Assembly: GCA_003250455.1 (NCBI GenBank)
Contig: QKGK01000016.1
Location: forward strand, 1 to 13,235
DNA from: Chloroflexota bacterium
Lineage (GTDB): Bacteria; Chloroflexota; Anaerolineae; Anaerolineales; UBA11579
Direction: 5' to 3'
Length of the DNA: 13,235 bases
Both the position numbers and the translations under genes were made by a program. The notes beneath the pieces were generated by a model. That model did no database searches and was not told the DNA's origin. It saw only the letters and a program-made list of their open reading frames with translations. Below, one piece after another: positions 6,141 through 11,627 of this stretch (position 1 is its first letter; every line of letters starts with the position of its first letter).

Positions 6141-7103
6141 ATGAAAAAGGAAGAGTATTTGGATCTGTACCGCCAGATGGTACTGATCCGCCGGACGGAG
6201 GAACGCGCCGCAGAACTGTATCAGCAGGGCAAAATCGGCGGCTTCCTCCATCTTTATATCGGGCAGGAGGCTGTCAGCACCGGGCTGGTTGCCGCCCGCC
6301 TGCCGCAAGACCGCATGATCACCGCCTACCGCGACCACGGGCTGGCCATCAACGTCGGGCTGACCGCTAACGAAGTGGTGGCCGAACTGTTGGGGAAGGC
6401 CACCGGGATGTCGAAAGGCAAAGGCGGCTCGATGCACATGGCCAGTGTGGAAAAGAACTTCTGGGGTGGGCACGCGATTGTCGGCGCGCACCTGCCGATT
6501 GCCGCCGGGCTGGCCCTGGGCGACCAGTACGCCGGTTCGGACGGCGTGACCGTTTGCATGTTCGGCGATGGCGCTACCAACATCGGCTACTTCCACGAAG
6601 CCCTGAACCTCTCGAAGGTGTGGAAGCTTCCCGTATTGTGGGTCTGTGAGAATAACCAGTACGGCATGGGCACGGCTGTAGACCGGGCCTCTGCTGTGAG
6701 CGAGATCCGCCAGAAAGCCGAAGGCTACCAGATCCCTAACGAGCGCGTCGAAGGCATGGACGTGCTGGAAGTGAAGAAAGCCGCCGAAAAAGCCCTCAAG
6801 CACGTGCGTGAAGGCAATGGCCCGTACTTCCTGGAGATCATGACCTACCGCTTCCGTGGCCACTCCATGGGCGACCCGGAACGCTACCGCGAGGCCGAAG
6901 AAGTGCACCGCTGGCAGGAAGAAGACCCGATCGGCATCTACCACAAATGGCTGGTGGAGAACGGAAAAGCCACCGACGAAGAACTGGATGCGATCGTGGC
7001 GGCAGCAGAGCAGGAAGTGGAAGACGCGGTGGAATTCGCTGAGAACAGCCCCGAACCTGCCCCTGAAGCCTTGTTCGAACATGTTTACGTGGAGGAAGAC
7101 TAA
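6141..7103 (+). CDS. pdhA: Pyruvate dehydrogenase-type E1 component, alpha subunit
   Basis: With the beta subunit this 320-residue protein forms the thiamine diphosphate-dependent E1 of a 2-oxoacid dehydrogenase complex. E1 decarboxylates the substrate and passes the acyl group to lipoyl-E2. The thiamine diphosphate/Mg motif runs from GDG (142-144) in CMFGDGATNIGYFHEAL to NN (171-172). MITAYRDHGLAINVG (59-73) and the loop YRFRGHSMGDPERYR (236-250) are typical of pyruvate-type E1alpha; acetoin-type enzymes have a different residue run at the first site. Acetoin or branched-chain substrates cannot be excluded from sequence alone. Length is normal for a bacterial two-chain E1. GGAGA lies 10 bases before ATG 6141. 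The gene is first in a tight three-gene operon, with one base between its stop and pdhB's start. Confidence 0.93.
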   Translation: MKKEEYLDLYRQMVLIRRTEERAAELYQQGKIGGFLHLYIGQEAVSTGLVAARLPQDRMITAYRDHGLAINVGLTANEVVAELLGKATGMSKGKGGSMHMASVEKNFWGGHAIVGAHLPIAAGLALGDQYAGSDGVTVCMFGDGATNIGYFHEALNLSKVWKLPVLWVCENNQYGMGTAVDRASAVSEIRQKAEGYQIPNERVEGMDVLEVKKAAEKALKHVREGNGPYFLEIMTYRFRGHSMGDPERYREAEEVHRWQEEDPIGIYHKWLVENGKATDEELDAIVAAAEQEVEDAVEFAENSPEPAPEALFEHVYVEED

Positions 7104-7104
7104 T

Positions 7105-8076
7105 ATGGCTGCGATCACTGTACGACAGGCAATCTCCGACGCACTGCGTGAGGAGATGGAACGCGACGAAAAAGTCTTCATCCTCGGTGAGGAAGTTGGC
7201 GTGTGGGGCGGCACCTATGCTGTGACCCGTGGATTTTACGACCAGTTTGGCGGAGAGCGCGTCAAAGATACCCCCATTTCTGAGGCGGCCATCATTGGCG
7301 CGGCCATCGGTGCGGCCATGACCGGCCTGCGCCCGATTGCAGAACTGATGACGATCAACTTCGCCTTTTCGGCGATGGACCATATTGTCAATGAAGCCCC
7401 TAAGCTGCACTATATGTTCGGCGGGCAGTTCAAAATCCCCATGGTGATCCGTGCCGTGGGCGGCGGCGGCCGCCAGTTGGGCGCTACCCACTCGCAGACC
7501 CCGGATGCCGTTTTTGCGCACTTCCCCGGACTGAAGGTGGTCGCCCCCGGCACCCCGGCAGATGCCAAAGGATTATTGAAAGCCGCCATCCGCTCGGACG
7601 ACCCCGTGTTGTTCATCGAGCACGCCACCCTGTATCAATGGCGCGGCGAAGTACCGGAAGGCGATTATGTTGTGCCGATCGGGAAGTCCAAGGTGCAGCG
7701 CCCCGGCGACGCCGTAACCGTAGTGAGCTACAGCAAGGGCTTGCAGCTTTCCATGCAGGCCGCCGACGCGCTGGCCAAGGAAGGCATCAACATCGAAGTT
7801 GTGGACCTGCGCACGCTGCGCCCGCTGGATATGGAACCGGTGATCGAGTCCTTCAAGAAGACCAACCGGGCCGTGATCGTGGAAGAAGGCTGGCGTTCGT
7901 ATGGGGTCGGATCCGAAGTGGCCACCCGGCTGTATGAAGAGGCCTTCGATTACGTCGATGCCCCGATCAAACGAGTGGCCCAAACAGAGGTTCCGCTGCC
8001 GTATAACCGCAACCTGGAACAGATGGCCCTGCCGCAGGTAGAAGATGTGATCAAGGCCGTCAAGGAGGTTTTGTAA
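7105..8076 (+). CDS. pdhB: Pyruvate dehydrogenase-type E1 component, beta subunit
   Basis: The 323-residue product completes the E1 heterotetramer. ITVRQAISDALREEMERD (4-21) is the usual N-terminal helix. FILGEEVGVWGG (25-36) and DTPISE (55-60), whose glutamate activates the thiamine ring, form the cofactor half-site. ATHSQTPDAVFAHFPGLKVV (127-146) includes the conserved active-site His129. VDLRTLRPLD (233-242) and the C-terminal VPLPYNRNLEQMALP are family hallmarks. The frame stays open upstream to 6856, but that part lies over pdhA. ATG 7105 is supported by GGAGG at 7091-7095 and by homologous N-termini. There is one base between pdhA and this gene, and one base to pdhC, so the three are translated together. 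Confidence 0.94.
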   Translation: MAAITVRQAISDALREEMERDEKVFILGEEVGVWGGTYAVTRGFYDQFGGERVKDTPISEAAIIGAAIGAAMTGLRPIAELMTINFAFSAMDHIVNEAPKLHYMFGGQFKIPMVIRAVGGGGRQLGATHSQTPDAVFAHFPGLKVVAPGTPADAKGLLKAAIRSDDPVLFIEHATLYQWRGEVPEGDYVVPIGKSKVQRPGDAVTVVSYSKGLQLSMQAADALAKEGINIEVVDLRTLRPLDMEPVIESFKKTNRAVIVEEGWRSYGVGSEVATRLYEEAFDYVDAPIKRVAQTEVPLPYNRNLEQMALPQVEDVIKAVKEVL

Positions 8077-8077
8077 G

Positions 8078-9391
8078 ATGGCTGATGTTGTCACTATGCC
8101 CAAACTGGGTTTTGATATGGCCGAAGGCACGCTGATCCGCTGGGCAAAAGCGGAAGGCGAAGCCGTGGAAAAAGGCGAGCTGCTGGCCGAGATCGAAACC
8201 GATAAAGCCACCGTGGAGGTGGAATCGCTGTTCACCGGGACGGTGCGCAAGCAGTTGGTCTCCGAAGGGGCGATCGTACCGGTAAATACCCCCATCGCCG
8301 TGATCGGCGGGGCGGAAGAAGAGATCGACTTTGCTGCCCTGGGTGCAAGCGATGAAACAGTCGCCCCGGCGGAAACTCCCGCCGAAGAGGCCACTGAAGC
8401 CGCCCAGCCCACCCCGGCAGCCCCTGCCCCGGCGGAAGAAGCTGACGGCAACCTGCCCGGTGGTGTGCGCGCCACACCTCTGGCCCGACGGATCGCCGAG
8501 GACAAGAATATTGACCTGACCGCCCTGGCGGGCACCGGTCCGGGTGGACGGATTGTCAAAGCCGATGTGGAGGCTGCTGAAGCCGCTCCCCCGGCGGCCG
8601 CCCCAGCCCCTGCCCCTGCCGCCCAACCTGAAGCAGCCCCTGCTGCAGCACCCAGCGCTCCGGCACTGGCGCCGCTGGCAGCGGCGATGGTCGGCGAGAC
8701 CCCGTCAGACAAGCGCGTGCCTCTGACCCGCCTGCGCCAGACAATTGGTAAGCGCATGGTGGATTCCAAGCAGAATTTCCCGGCCTTTTATGTCACTACC
8801 GAATATGACATGGGCCCGGTGATGGCGCTGCGCAAGCAGGCTAACGCCATGCTGGCCGGGACGGGCGAAAAGCTCTCCGTAAATGACTTCATTGTGAAGG
8901 CTGTGGCCCTGGCGCTGCGCCGCTTCCCCAACCTGAACGCCAAACTGGACGGCGATGCCGTGCTCCAGTATGGCCGGGTGAACGTGGGCAACGCTGTAGC
9001 GATGGATAACGGCCTGATGACCGTGGTGTGCCACGACGCCGACCGCAAGACGCTGCGGCAGATCTCTTCGGAAGTGCGTGAGAAAGCCGGGCGGGCGCGT
9101 GCCGGAAAGATCCAGTCGGACGACATCTCCGATTCGACTTTCTCGATCAGCAACCTGGGCATGTTCGACGTGGACACCTTTGTCGCCATCATCAGCCCGC
9201 CAGAGGCCGCCATTTTGGCGGTTGGCTCTGCGGCGCAGGTGCCGGTGGTGAAGGACGGCGAGCTGACCGTGGGCTGGCGCATGAAGGCGACCATCTCGGT
9301 GGATCACCGGGTGAGCGATGGCGCCGAGGCTGCCCAGTTCATGCAGGCGCTGGCCGAATACATCGAGAACCCTGTCACCTTGATGTTGTAA
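8078..9391 (+). CDS. pdhC: Dihydrolipoamide acyltransferase (E2) of the pyruvate dehydrogenase-type complex
   Basis: This 437-residue E2 core protein transfers the acyl group from lipoyl-lysine to CoA. It has a single lipoyl domain (1-78) with the modified lysine K43 in EIETDKATVEVES. An Ala/Pro/Glu linker follows (about 85-123). Next is the peripheral subunit-binding domain (VRATPLARRIAEDKNIDL to GGRIVKADV, 130-164), then a second very Ala/Pro-rich linker (165-200) and the catalytic domain (about 212-437). The catalytic DHRVSDG (409-415) gives His410 and Asp414, and SNLGMFDVDTF (358-368) is the conserved CoA-site strand. AAGGAGG (8062-8068) precedes ATG 8078. The product class (acetyl rather than acetoin or branched-chain) is inferred from the E1alpha motifs. 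A strong terminator closes the operon, and no E3 gene follows. Confidence 0.93.
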   Translation: MADVVTMPKLGFDMAEGTLIRWAKAEGEAVEKGELLAEIETDKATVEVESLFTGTVRKQLVSEGAIVPVNTPIAVIGGAEEEIDFAALGASDETVAPAETPAEEATEAAQPTPAAPAPAEEADGNLPGGVRATPLARRIAEDKNIDLTALAGTGPGGRIVKADVEAAEAAPPAAAPAPAPAAQPEAAPAAAPSAPALAPLAAAMVGETPSDKRVPLTRLRQTIGKRMVDSKQNFPAFYVTTEYDMGPVMALRKQANAMLAGTGEKLSVNDFIVKAVALALRRFPNLNAKLDGDAVLQYGRVNVGNAVAMDNGLMTVVCHDADRKTLRQISSEVREKAGRARAGKIQSDDISDSTFSISNLGMFDVDTFVAIISPPEAAILAVGSAAQVPVVKDGELTVGWRMKATISVDHRVSDGAEAAQFMQALAEYIENPVTLML

Positions 9392-9416
9392 CAGGCAAAG
9401 ATTTCAGTTTATTTAG

Positions 9417-9446
9417 GGACGGGCTGCTAAAGCCCGTCCTTTTTTT
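9417..9446 (+). terminator. Rho-independent terminator of the pdh operon
   Basis: GGACGGGCT (9417-9425) and AGCCCGTCC (9431-9439) form a perfect 9-bp stem with a 5-base loop, followed by seven T (9440-9446). It lies 25 bases after the pdhC stop. Confidence 0.96.
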
Positions 9447-9461
9447 GTATGGGGGGAGATG

Positions 9462-9493
9462 GGCACCGAGTAACCAGGCGCCGGGGGATCAGG
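9462..9493 (+). repeat. Interspersed repeat, copy 1 (plus orientation)
   Basis: It contains the blocks GGCACC, GAGTAACCAGG, GGCGCC and GGGGGATCAGG in order. These align with copies 2-5 after allowing a gap before the GGCRCC block. It begins 15 bases after the pdh terminator. Confidence 0.5.
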
Positions 9494-9497
9494 TCGT

Positions 9498-9538
9498 CAG
9501 GTTGGGCAACCTGGAGCGGCGCACGGCTGTGCGCCGCT
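9498..9538. repeat. Two adjacent perfect hairpins
   Basis: CAGGTTG/CAACCTG (9498-9504, 9507-9513) is followed one base later by a perfect 10-bp stem, AGCGGCGCAC (9515-9524) and GTGCGCCGCT (9529-9538), with loop GGCT. No T-tract follows, so neither is an obvious intrinsic terminator. The form is like REP-type extragenic palindromes. Confidence 0.55.
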
Positions 9539-9668
9539 AACAGGGTGTAAACCAATCATTTCTCTCGCCCATCGTTCATCTGTGTATATCAGTGCTTCAG
9601 TTTGTCCGTTGGTCGGATAGTGGTTAGTCAGAGAGGCAAAAGGTATTTGGTTGCTTTATGATTCGGTT

Positions 9669-9704
9669 CCCGATCCCTGGGTGCCTTGTTACCTGATTAC
9701 TCAG
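9669..9704 (-). repeat. Interspersed repeat, copy 2 (minus orientation)
   Basis: On the minus strand it reads GAGTAATCAGGTAACAAGG, then GGCACC overlapping that end, then CAGGGATCGGG. It is the closest relative of copy 5 (10864-10902). Confidence 0.6.
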
Positions 9705-9753
9705 CCCCTGAAGACTATCCGGCTAATGACTACATGACCACCAGACTAACCAT

Positions 9754-9759
9754 TATAAT
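9754..9759 (+). promoter_or_regulatory. -10 box of an apparently leaderless promoter for the methyltransferase gene
   Basis: A perfect TATAAT ends 6 bases before ATG 9766 (TACCCC between), so transcription would begin essentially at the A of ATG. No ribosome-binding site is present and no good -35 was found. Confidence 0.6.
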
Positions 9760-9765
9760 TACCCC

Positions 9766-10365
9766 ATGCCTACAAATCCCGACCCCACCCAGCAAACCTA
9801 CGACGAATATGCCGCCCAGATCGCCGAGCGATTTTGGGAAACGGAACTGCCCCGCGCCTGGGATGCCTTCTGTGCGCGGCTGCCGGAAGGCGCGATGGTG
9901 GCAGACCTGGGATGCGGCGCGGGGCGCGATACCGGGCAGTTCACCGGGCGCGGTTATTGGACGGTGGGGATGGACTATTCCTACGGGATGCTCGTCCAGG
10001 CGGCACAGCGTGCTCCCGCTCCCTATACACAGGGGGACTTGCGGCAGCTGCCCTTTGCGGACGTCTCTCTGGATGCCGCCTGGGTGAATGCTTCGCTGCT
10101 GCACATCCCGCGGGCGCAGGCCCCCGGGGTGCTGGCGGAGGTCCGGCGGGTGTTGAAACCTGGCGGCGTGCTCTATCTGAGCCTCAAGGAGGGGAAAGGC
10201 GAAGTCTGGGAGCAGCGCGAAGGGATGCGTTTTTTCACGTTCTTTGGAGTGGAAGAGACCCGCACGTTGCTAAAGGATGCTGGGTTTACTCTGCTGGAAG
10301 AATGGATTGAACAAACTCCAAGGGTTACCTGGATCAATCTGCTGGCACGAAAAACAACACAGTAA
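9766..10365 (+). CDS. Class I SAM-dependent methyltransferase (Methyltransf_11 type)
   Basis: The 199-residue protein has the Rossmann-like methyltransferase motifs in order. Motif I is VADLGCGAGRDT (45-56). The acidic residue after strand 2 is GMDYS (D70). Motif II region is GDLRQLPFAD (90-99). Then come LLHIPR (111-116) and the post-motif RRVLKPGGVLYLSLKEG (127-143). It would transfer a methyl group from S-adenosylmethionine to an unknown acceptor in the cytosol. Nothing in the sequence or neighbours identifies the acceptor. The start at ATG 9766 fits a leaderless mRNA. The stop codon TAA (10363-10365) is embedded in repeat copy 3, so the last codon or two may have been set by repeat sequence. 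The downstream gene is convergent. Confidence 0.87.
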   Translation: MPTNPDPTQQTYDEYAAQIAERFWETELPRAWDAFCARLPEGAMVADLGCGAGRDTGQFTGRGYWTVGMDYSYGMLVQAAQRAPAPYTQGDLRQLPFADVSLDAAWVNASLLHIPRAQAPGVLAEVRRVLKPGGVLYLSLKEGKGEVWEQREGMRFFTFFGVEETRTLLKDAGFTLLEEWIEQTPRVTWINLLARKTTQ

Positions 10366-10399
10366 TTAGGAAACAGGCACCAAGGGAATTGGGATCAGG
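10360..10399 (+). repeat. Interspersed repeat, copy 3 (plus orientation), spanning the methyltransferase stop codon
   Basis: It reads CAGTAATTAGGAAACAGG, GGCACC (overlapping that end), CAAGGG and GGGATCAGG. A further partial unit GATCAGTAATTAGTTGCC follows at 10400-10417. The TAA of the methyltransferase gene is the TAA of the repeat's GTAATTAG block. Confidence 0.55.
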
Positions 10400-10470
10400 G
10401 ATCAGTAATTAGTTGCCCAGGAAAAATCCTTGCTAACCCCATGGATTCTGGTCACTGATCGACTGGTTGG

Positions 10471-10719
10471 CTATTTGCTCATGTCCACGTAGTTGTCGTA
10501 GATCAGGCCGACAAAGCTCAAGCCCATGCCCAATACCATGGAGAGGTAGATCATAAAGCAGATGAAGTAGGAATTGGGGATGATCTTGAGGACCAGGAAC
10601 CAGGGGGCAACCGCGGCAAAAACACACAGTCCTGCCCCGATCCAGCGCAGTTTACGCCCATTGGGGCGTATCTTTTCGATTATTTTAAGTTTGGTGCGGT
10701 CATCGAGTTGGTAGAACAT
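10471..10719 (-). CDS. Small two-helix membrane protein of unknown function
   Basis: The 82-residue product has a polar N-terminus (MFYQLDDRTKLKIIEKIRPN), a basic stretch and two membrane segments at about 25-45 (IGAGLCVFAAVAPWFLVLKI) and 51-72 (YFICFMIYLSMVLGMGLSFV). A short acidic tail (YDNYVDMSK) follows. The basic segment before helix 1 predicts that the N-terminus is cytosolic. ATG 10719 is preferred over the in-frame GTG at 10722 because GGAGG (10725-10729) lies 5 bases before the ATG but only 2 before the GTG. A TATAAT at 10745-10750 gives it its own promoter. I recognise no family. It faces the methyltransferase gene across about 105 bases of repeat-bearing sequence. Confidence 0.65.
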   Translation of the reverse strand: MFYQLDDRTKLKIIEKIRPNGRKLRWIGAGLCVFAAVAPWFLVLKIIPNSYFICFMIYLSMVLGMGLSFVGLIYDNYVDMSK

Positions 10720-10744
10720 CACAGCCTCCAGCCTTCTTTAATCC

Positions 10745-10750
10745 ATTATA
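10745..10750 (-). promoter_or_regulatory. -10 box for the small membrane-protein gene
   Basis: On the minus strand TATAAT lies 25 bases before the ATG, with GGAGG in between, so this is a normal leadered transcript. No clear -35 was found. Confidence 0.5.
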
Positions 10751-10784
10751 CAGAAGAACATCGGAGGGGAAATTAAACTGAAGT

Positions 10785-10812
10785 GAGTGATGAGTGACGA
10801 GTAACGAGTCAC
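10785..10812. repeat. Four tandem heptanucleotides of the form GAGTRAY
   Basis: GAGTGAT, GAGTGAC, GAGTAAC and GAGTCAC lie head to tail without gaps and run straight into interspersed repeat copy 4. The GAGTAAC unit is the same block found within the repeat copies. Confidence 0.6.
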
Positions 10813-10813
10813 A

Positions 10814-10845
10814 AAGTAATTAGGGATGAGGCACCAAGCAGTGAG
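10814..10845 (+). repeat. Interspersed repeat, copy 4 (plus orientation)
   Basis: It reads AAGTAATTAGGGATGAGG, then GGCACCAAG (overlapping), then CAGTGAG. It is paired with copy 5 in opposite orientation, and the AGGCACC/GGTGCCT ends could form a large hairpin. Confidence 0.5.
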
Positions 10846-10863
10846 TTCTCGAACGCTTATCGT

Positions 10864-10902
10864 CCTGACCCCTCGGTGCCTTGTATCTAATTACTCGGTG
10901 CC
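10864..10902 (-). repeat. Interspersed repeat, copy 5 (minus orientation), abutting the regulator gene
   Basis: On the minus strand it reads GGCACC, GAGTAATTAGATACAAGG, GGCACC (overlapping) and GAGGGGTCAGG. It begins four bases after the stop codon of the LuxR-type gene. Confidence 0.6.
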
Positions 10903-10906
10903 TGTT

Positions 10907-11536
10907 TCACACCATGATCCACCCCAACTGGATGCCCTGGCGGACCGCTTCAGCCCGGTTGGAAACATCCAGCTTGGTATAGATCGAAGATACGTGGAAT
11001 TTGACCGTGTGCTCGCTGATGTTGAGGACGGCAGAAATCTGCTTGTTCGCCAGCCCATCGGCCAGCAAAGTGAGCACTTCCAGCTCGCGCTCTGTCAGGG
11101 CGGTGTTGGCTGAATCCGAAGTCTCGGCGCGGCGGGTTGGGGTGGTCAGTAAAGGCTGCATCTGGGCGGCATCCCCCACGATCAGGCCCAGGTCGAGGGC
11201 ATACAGGGTGGTGATGAGGGCTTCCTCCGAACAGTCGGTGGGCAGCAGACCCCAGGCGCGTAATGGCAGGGTGAGCAGGGTTTCACCATCCGCAGGTACA
11301 TCGGTAAGCAGCAGCACCGCCGGGGACGGTTCGTCCGCCGGAAGCCAGTCTGCCAGCCGGGAAATTTCTTCGCCGCCGGCCATCAGCACCAAAACGTCCA
11401 CCGGCTGGCGGACGGCTGGCAGCGTATCCAGCGAAGCGGCCTCGCCTGTCACATCCACATCCTCGGCGGCGTTGAGCAGCGTGCGGAGCCCGGCCCTGCC
11501 GGCTAATGAAGGTGCGATCACCACGGTTTGGATCAA
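10907..11536 (-). CDS. LuxR/NarL-type transcriptional regulator with a degenerate receiver domain
   Basis: The 209-residue protein has a receiver-like N-terminal half (1-125) and a LuxR-type helix-turn-helix (about 145-205), seen in LTERELEVLTLLADGLANKQ and ISEHTVKFHVSSIYTKL. The receiver lacks the phosphorylation residues. The acidic pair after strand 1 is replaced by Pro9-Ser10 (VVIAPSLAG), the acceptor Asp by Met52 (VDVLVLMAGG), and the strand-5 Lys by Thr100 (GLLPTD). Control is therefore probably not by phosphorylation. The frame is open to a TTG at 11578, but that lies in a hairpin. TTG 11536 is chosen because GAGG sits 8 bases upstream and the protein then begins MIQTVVIAP like other receivers. 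It lies 91 bases downstream of the protease gene on the same strand, probably in one operon. Confidence 0.85.
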   Translation of the reverse strand: MIQTVVIAPSLAGRAGLRTLLNAAEDVDVTGEAASLDTLPAVRQPVDVLVLMAGGEEISRLADWLPADEPSPAVLLLTDVPADGETLLTLPLRAWGLLPTDCSEEALITTLYALDLGLIVGDAAQMQPLLTTPTRRAETSDSANTALTERELEVLTLLADGLANKQISAVLNISEHTVKFHVSSIYTKLDVSNRAEAVRQGIQLGWIMV

Positions 11537-11566
11537 ATTATTTTCCTCTGGTTGGTTGAACCCGTT

Positions 11567-11597
11567 TTCCCCAGGCAAAAGTTCTCTGCCTGGGGAA
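11567..11597 (-). promoter_or_regulatory. Hairpin between the protease and regulator genes
   Basis: On the minus strand TTCCCCAGGCA and TGCCTGGGGAA form a perfect 11-bp stem with a 9-base loop (11578-11586). No T-tract follows on either strand. It may stabilise or process the two-gene mRNA, or the palindrome may be an operator for the downstream regulator. Confidence 0.55.
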
Positions 11598-11627
11598 CGT
11601 GGTCGATTCGTTTAATTCAGTGTATGT

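Larger units (their letters stand above)
9447..9753. other. Non-coding stretch between pdhC and the methyltransferase gene, with repeats and hairpins
   Basis: I see no gene here. It holds two oppositely oriented copies of the interspersed repeat (9462-9493 and 9669-9704), two back-to-back perfect hairpins (9498-9513 and 9515-9538), and about 130 bases of plain sequence (9540-9668) between the hairpins and the second repeat copy. The two outer copies make the block resemble a small element with imperfect inverted ends of about 245 bases. No target-site duplication is obvious. Confidence 0.5.

Noticed and set aside
6135..7214. 359-residue minus-strand open frame
   Set aside because: It is antisense to pdhA and the start of pdhB, whose cofactor motifs and ribosome-binding sites establish the plus strand as coding.
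7573..8769. 398-residue minus-strand open frame, very Ala/Ser-rich
   Set aside because: It is antisense to pdhB and the Ala/Pro linkers of the E2 gene; the low complexity mirrors the linkers.
9447..9765. Possible insertion sequence or riboswitch in the long gap after pdhC
   Set aside because: There is no transposase fragment, no clear target duplication, and no riboswitch class that I can recognise. Repeat copies and hairpins are all that can be supported.
9462..10902. Repeats considered as a CRISPR array
   Set aside because: The copies are diverged, in both orientations and irregularly spaced with genes between them, and there are no cas genes.
11537..11578. Upstream TTG start (11578) for the LuxR-type gene
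   Set aside because: The extra 14 codons lie in a palindrome, and a Shine-Dalgarno sequence sits properly before the internal TTG at 11536, where receiver homology begins.
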